A stretch of DNA of 38,425 nucleotides. Origin: Pedosphaera parvula Ellin514. Its GTDB lineage: Bacteria > Verrucomicrobiota > Verrucomicrobiia > Limisphaerales > JADJPG01. The translations under genes were made by a program, and so were the position numbers. The stretch spans positions 1-38,425 of the forward strand of contig CAMCCU010000002.1 of the NCBI GenBank assembly GCA_945872975.1, given 5' to 3'. Shown here piece by piece: positions 37,401-38,425 of this stretch; position 1 is the first letter of the stretch, and each line of letters starts with the position of its first letter. Below the pieces are notes generated by a model, which saw only the letters and a program-made list of their open reading frames with translations, was not told the DNA's origin and made no database searches.

Positions 37401-38096
37401 CCTTTTGACAAGGCTGTGTCCGTGGGTGACCGAGGATCGTCCTTCGGCACCATCGTGAGCAACTGCTTCATGTATTCGTGCCTCTCCGGCGTGATGTTCA
37501 AGGACAGCTGCGAAGGTAGCGTGCGCAATTGTACGATCGTCGAAAACAACTGGGGCCTCACGAACTACAACAAAGTGAACCCAGGTGCGGCCACAGGCGG
37601 TGGCATCACGACCAATACGCACAACAACATACTTTGGGGCAACGGCATCACCATCTCGATGGCTAACGGCGGGCAGCTCTATGCGGATCACAATCTCTTT
37701 GGAAATACGAACTGGCCCGGCGAAGCCAACATCAACGTCAACCCGCTCTTCGTGAATCCCGCCGGGCGCGACTACCGCCTTGCTCCCGGATCCCCGGCCT
37801 TGGGCGCGGGGCGTGACGGAGCAGATCTTGGCGCGCGATTCCCGGTGGGCGCGGCGATGGTATTGAGCCATCCGCGAATCGAAGCCATCGACAACACAGG
37901 CTCCAGTGCGGTGGTGCGTTTCTGGGCGGACAATGAGAAAACTTATTCACTGCTGTGCAGTCCGTTGGTAGAGGGCGGTCCTTGGGCGAAAGTCGCGGAT
38001 GTCGCGACCGCCGCCGCGCCGAGATTTCTCTCAGTTACCAATACTGTCGCGCCGGGCAACCGGTTCTATCGCCTGGTGACCCCCGCTGTTCCCTGA
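34455..38096 (+). CDS. secreted protein with two right-handed beta-helix modules
   Basis: A 1213-residue exported protein with signal peptide 1-24. Residues about 45-215 form a galactose-binding-like domain (WKSIADTSLDGTW, then MDWDDGFVAYLDGVEV). Two beta-helix modules follow, at about 305-645 and 757-1125, separated by a fibronectin-III-like domain (about 665-755, with YYYRARAVNSVGVSRYSN). Each module opens with a GVLAxNxxW segment and a VPxGxxLTxxxGxVV repeat, and ends with NxDADPLFVN or NVNPLFVN, RDFRLLPGSPAL or RDYRLAPGSPAL. These endings are usual in pectate-lyase-like helices of verrucomicrobia. The C-terminal 74 residues end NRFYRLVTPAVP and match the end of the preceding giant protein. 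It starts 27 nt after that gene, so the two are probably co-expressed. It may bind or cleave a polysaccharide; catalytic residues are not identifiable. Confidence 0.85.
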   Translation: MNLMKLTTPLSAALCFVIAISASAQVLTVQVGAPPPAPTPLVNHGDMWSYRKGSSEPQSDWKSIADTSLDGTWLTDVGGFGYGDGDDATVLNDMLDGYNTVYIRRSFSIPAGVNPGRRVLLTMDWDDGFVAYLDGVEVRRSSNVAIANPLFNSQTVAGQNHEASAGAGGSPPTTYDLGTAGELLAPGDHVLAIHGLNSDLASSDFSLIANLRLEGGASVAGGGALFAIVNSATTPLSGTNTIPGATRVTVNGEEAAYNSLTGEWSRNHSLAPGLNELFIAALDDTGALLASTNRAVLRETTIIPVSGVLAGNNVWDGADGTYRVSGTVVVPDGASLTITNGAVVLFGSGASLHATTNGIITAGGSSEKLVLFAPANGATPWGDVGAYGTNAMLRLNYAEVVAGQIRPVNGGTTIIEDSVVRDHIAGVEMISGNNGGGLVMTRTHALRFGEMDASETPVAISGCLLERFEVDGLDIKGTNVSLSVSQTTLRYGAPSNLNADGLDFGPGAGFVSRSLIHDFPDKGISLGGAPGTFVTETLIYNCGFGIAVASSTNCVLNHTTVSGCSTGLFFRTTALDSSDLRGTNNIVWGNNFNAVLTGNSTLTLGCSDVQGGFVGTGNIDADPLFVNTAARDFRLLPGSPALNACGAALNMGPSYGAVDFIGGIPSAPFNLAAIVTGTGPIQLVWQEDVDNETAFELQRSTNGALWSALAFVGANVLGVSDATAALDQRYYYRARAVNSVGVSRYSNVASAIRREPVVFVGGVLAANTTWSPGMGPITVVSNLIVPAGITLTVQPGTVVRLTNLVSIIAAGGAINIAGTADNKVKLMPLNGTNIWGQLSAQFSGSLTVRHADISYGQVTVYSNAVGLLEDSFIHDYRRAGAPILVAPIILTHFAAPTTVRRCHVREYHETLWRNGILLIEECLFENIHGDAVDFDSAQTGTVIRNCTFRHGTFGNVDAVDVGPGDIAGSFDVRIENCMMFDFPFDKAVSVGDRGSSFGTIVSNCFMYSCLSGVMFKDSCEGSVRNCTIVENNWGLTNYNKVNPGAATGGGITTNTHNNILWGNGITISMANGGQLYADHNLFGNTNWPGEANINVNPLFVNPAGRDYRLAPGSPALGAGRDGADLGARFPVGAAMVLSHPRIEAIDNTGSSAVVRFWADNEKTYSLLCSPLVEGGPWAKVADVATAAAPRFLSVTNTVAPGNRFYRLVTPAVP

Positions 38097-38129
38097 CCCA
38101 TTTGCCGTAGCTGTTATTGTTATGGAAAC

Positions 38130-38425
38130 CTACTTGCCAGCGTCGCCGAAAAAAGCGTCGCGCATACCTTCCACCGGCTCTGCTCTGCGATCGTCCCAGT
38201 AACGAAAGCCCGCCTTCCAATCCCAAATCGCCCAGCCCATGCCTGCGTCGGCAAGCGCCTCTAGGAATCTGTGTCCGCACAGATCACTCCTAAGCTCGCG
38301 GCCTTCGGCGCTTCCAGATTGTTGCCAAGGCTGGCCCCGCACGTGAAGTGGCGCGCTGCTTCGCGCGCGGGAGAGTTCGGCGTCTTGCCACGGTTGGCTA
38401 GCTCCATGCGGGTGGCTTTCTGCGC
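38130..38425 (-). CDS. C-terminal end of a GH5-like glycoside hydrolase (partial)
   Basis: On the minus strand an open frame runs from the window edge to a TAG at 38130-38132. Its last roughly 45 residues, from FLEALADAGMGWAIWDWKAG on through FRYWDDRR, look like the end of a family-5 cellulase-type TIM barrel, where WxxWD-like and GF.YW sequences close the barrel. The upstream part (38285-38425) stays open but shows no GH5 similarity and is rich in Arg, Ser and Pro. The gene may therefore be disrupted near 38285, or that part may be read in the wrong frame. The start lies outside the window. Family assignment rests on the last segment only. Confidence 0.5.
   Translation of the reverse strand, partial: AESHPHGASQPWQDAELSRARSSAPLHVRGQPWQQSGSAEGRELRSDLCGHRFLEALADAGMGWAIWDWKAGFRYWDDRRAEPVEGMRDAFFGDAGK
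38267..38284. repeat. inverted repeat at the edge of the GH5-like segment
   Basis: A 7-bp perfect inverted repeat, ATCTGTG-TCCG-CACAGAT. It lies where GH5-like sequence gives way to unrelated sequence on the minus strand, as would be expected for the end of a small inserted repeat element. Confidence 0.55.

Noticed and set aside
38035-38280. 81-residue minus-strand frame near the right edge
   Set aside because: It overlaps the end of the beta-helix gene and is in a different frame from the GH5-like segment; its composition is Arg/Gly-rich with no domain.

Overview
The window looks like a chromosomal segment of a GC-rich Verrucomicrobiota bacterium, most likely of the Pedosphaera/Limisphaerales type. 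That placement is inferred from content: a pseudopilin-like protein with an H-X9-DG motif, very large secreted lamin-tail/CotH and beta-helix proteins, and a cytochrome b with a fused diheme cytochrome c tail. Almost no start codon has a Shine-Dalgarno sequence. There are no rRNA or tRNA genes, CRISPR arrays or complete insertion sequences.

Region 1 (1-5.8 kb) holds a DUF47/PhoU-like protein, a stand-alone transposase N-terminal-domain protein, arabinose-5-phosphate isomerase (KdsD), a polyprenol-phosphate-mannose-type glycosyltransferase, an uncharacterised 475-residue protein coupled to a SAM methyltransferase, and a secreted EF-hand protein with its own terminator. Region 2 (5.9-9.1 kb) runs on the plus strand: an exported esterase, PanB, MoaC (overlapping panB by 4 nt), a MogA/MoaB protein and an SLBB lipoprotein.

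Region 3 (9.4-17.3 kb) opens with the most striking gene, one reading frame that joins a low-molecular-weight protein phosphatase, ribose-5-phosphate isomerase B and serine hydroxymethyltransferase. Rho follows, with a long disordered N-terminus and a strong terminator. On the minus strand lies a Rieske/cytochrome b-c operon, and then a degenerate receiver protein next to HemQ (coproheme decarboxylase).

Region 4 (17.3-26.2 kb) has mostly envelope functions: a pseudopilin and a membrane-anchored unknown, an AlgI-like acyltransferase with an SGNH partner (probably polysaccharide acetylation), a Tat-exported sugar isomerase-like TIM barrel, a His-rich secreted protein, a DUF3592 membrane protein and an outer-membrane beta-barrel. 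Region 5 (26.2-27.9 kb) is a purM-DUF4404 operon, preceded by a good sigma70-type promoter whose predicted start falls at the base of a roughly 75-nt rod-like RNA ending in a U-run. Region 6 (28.2-38.1 kb) is a pair of giant secreted proteins (2066 and 1213 residues) 27 nt apart, with related C-terminal domains. The right edge holds the 3' end of a GH5-like glycoside hydrolase gene on the minus strand.
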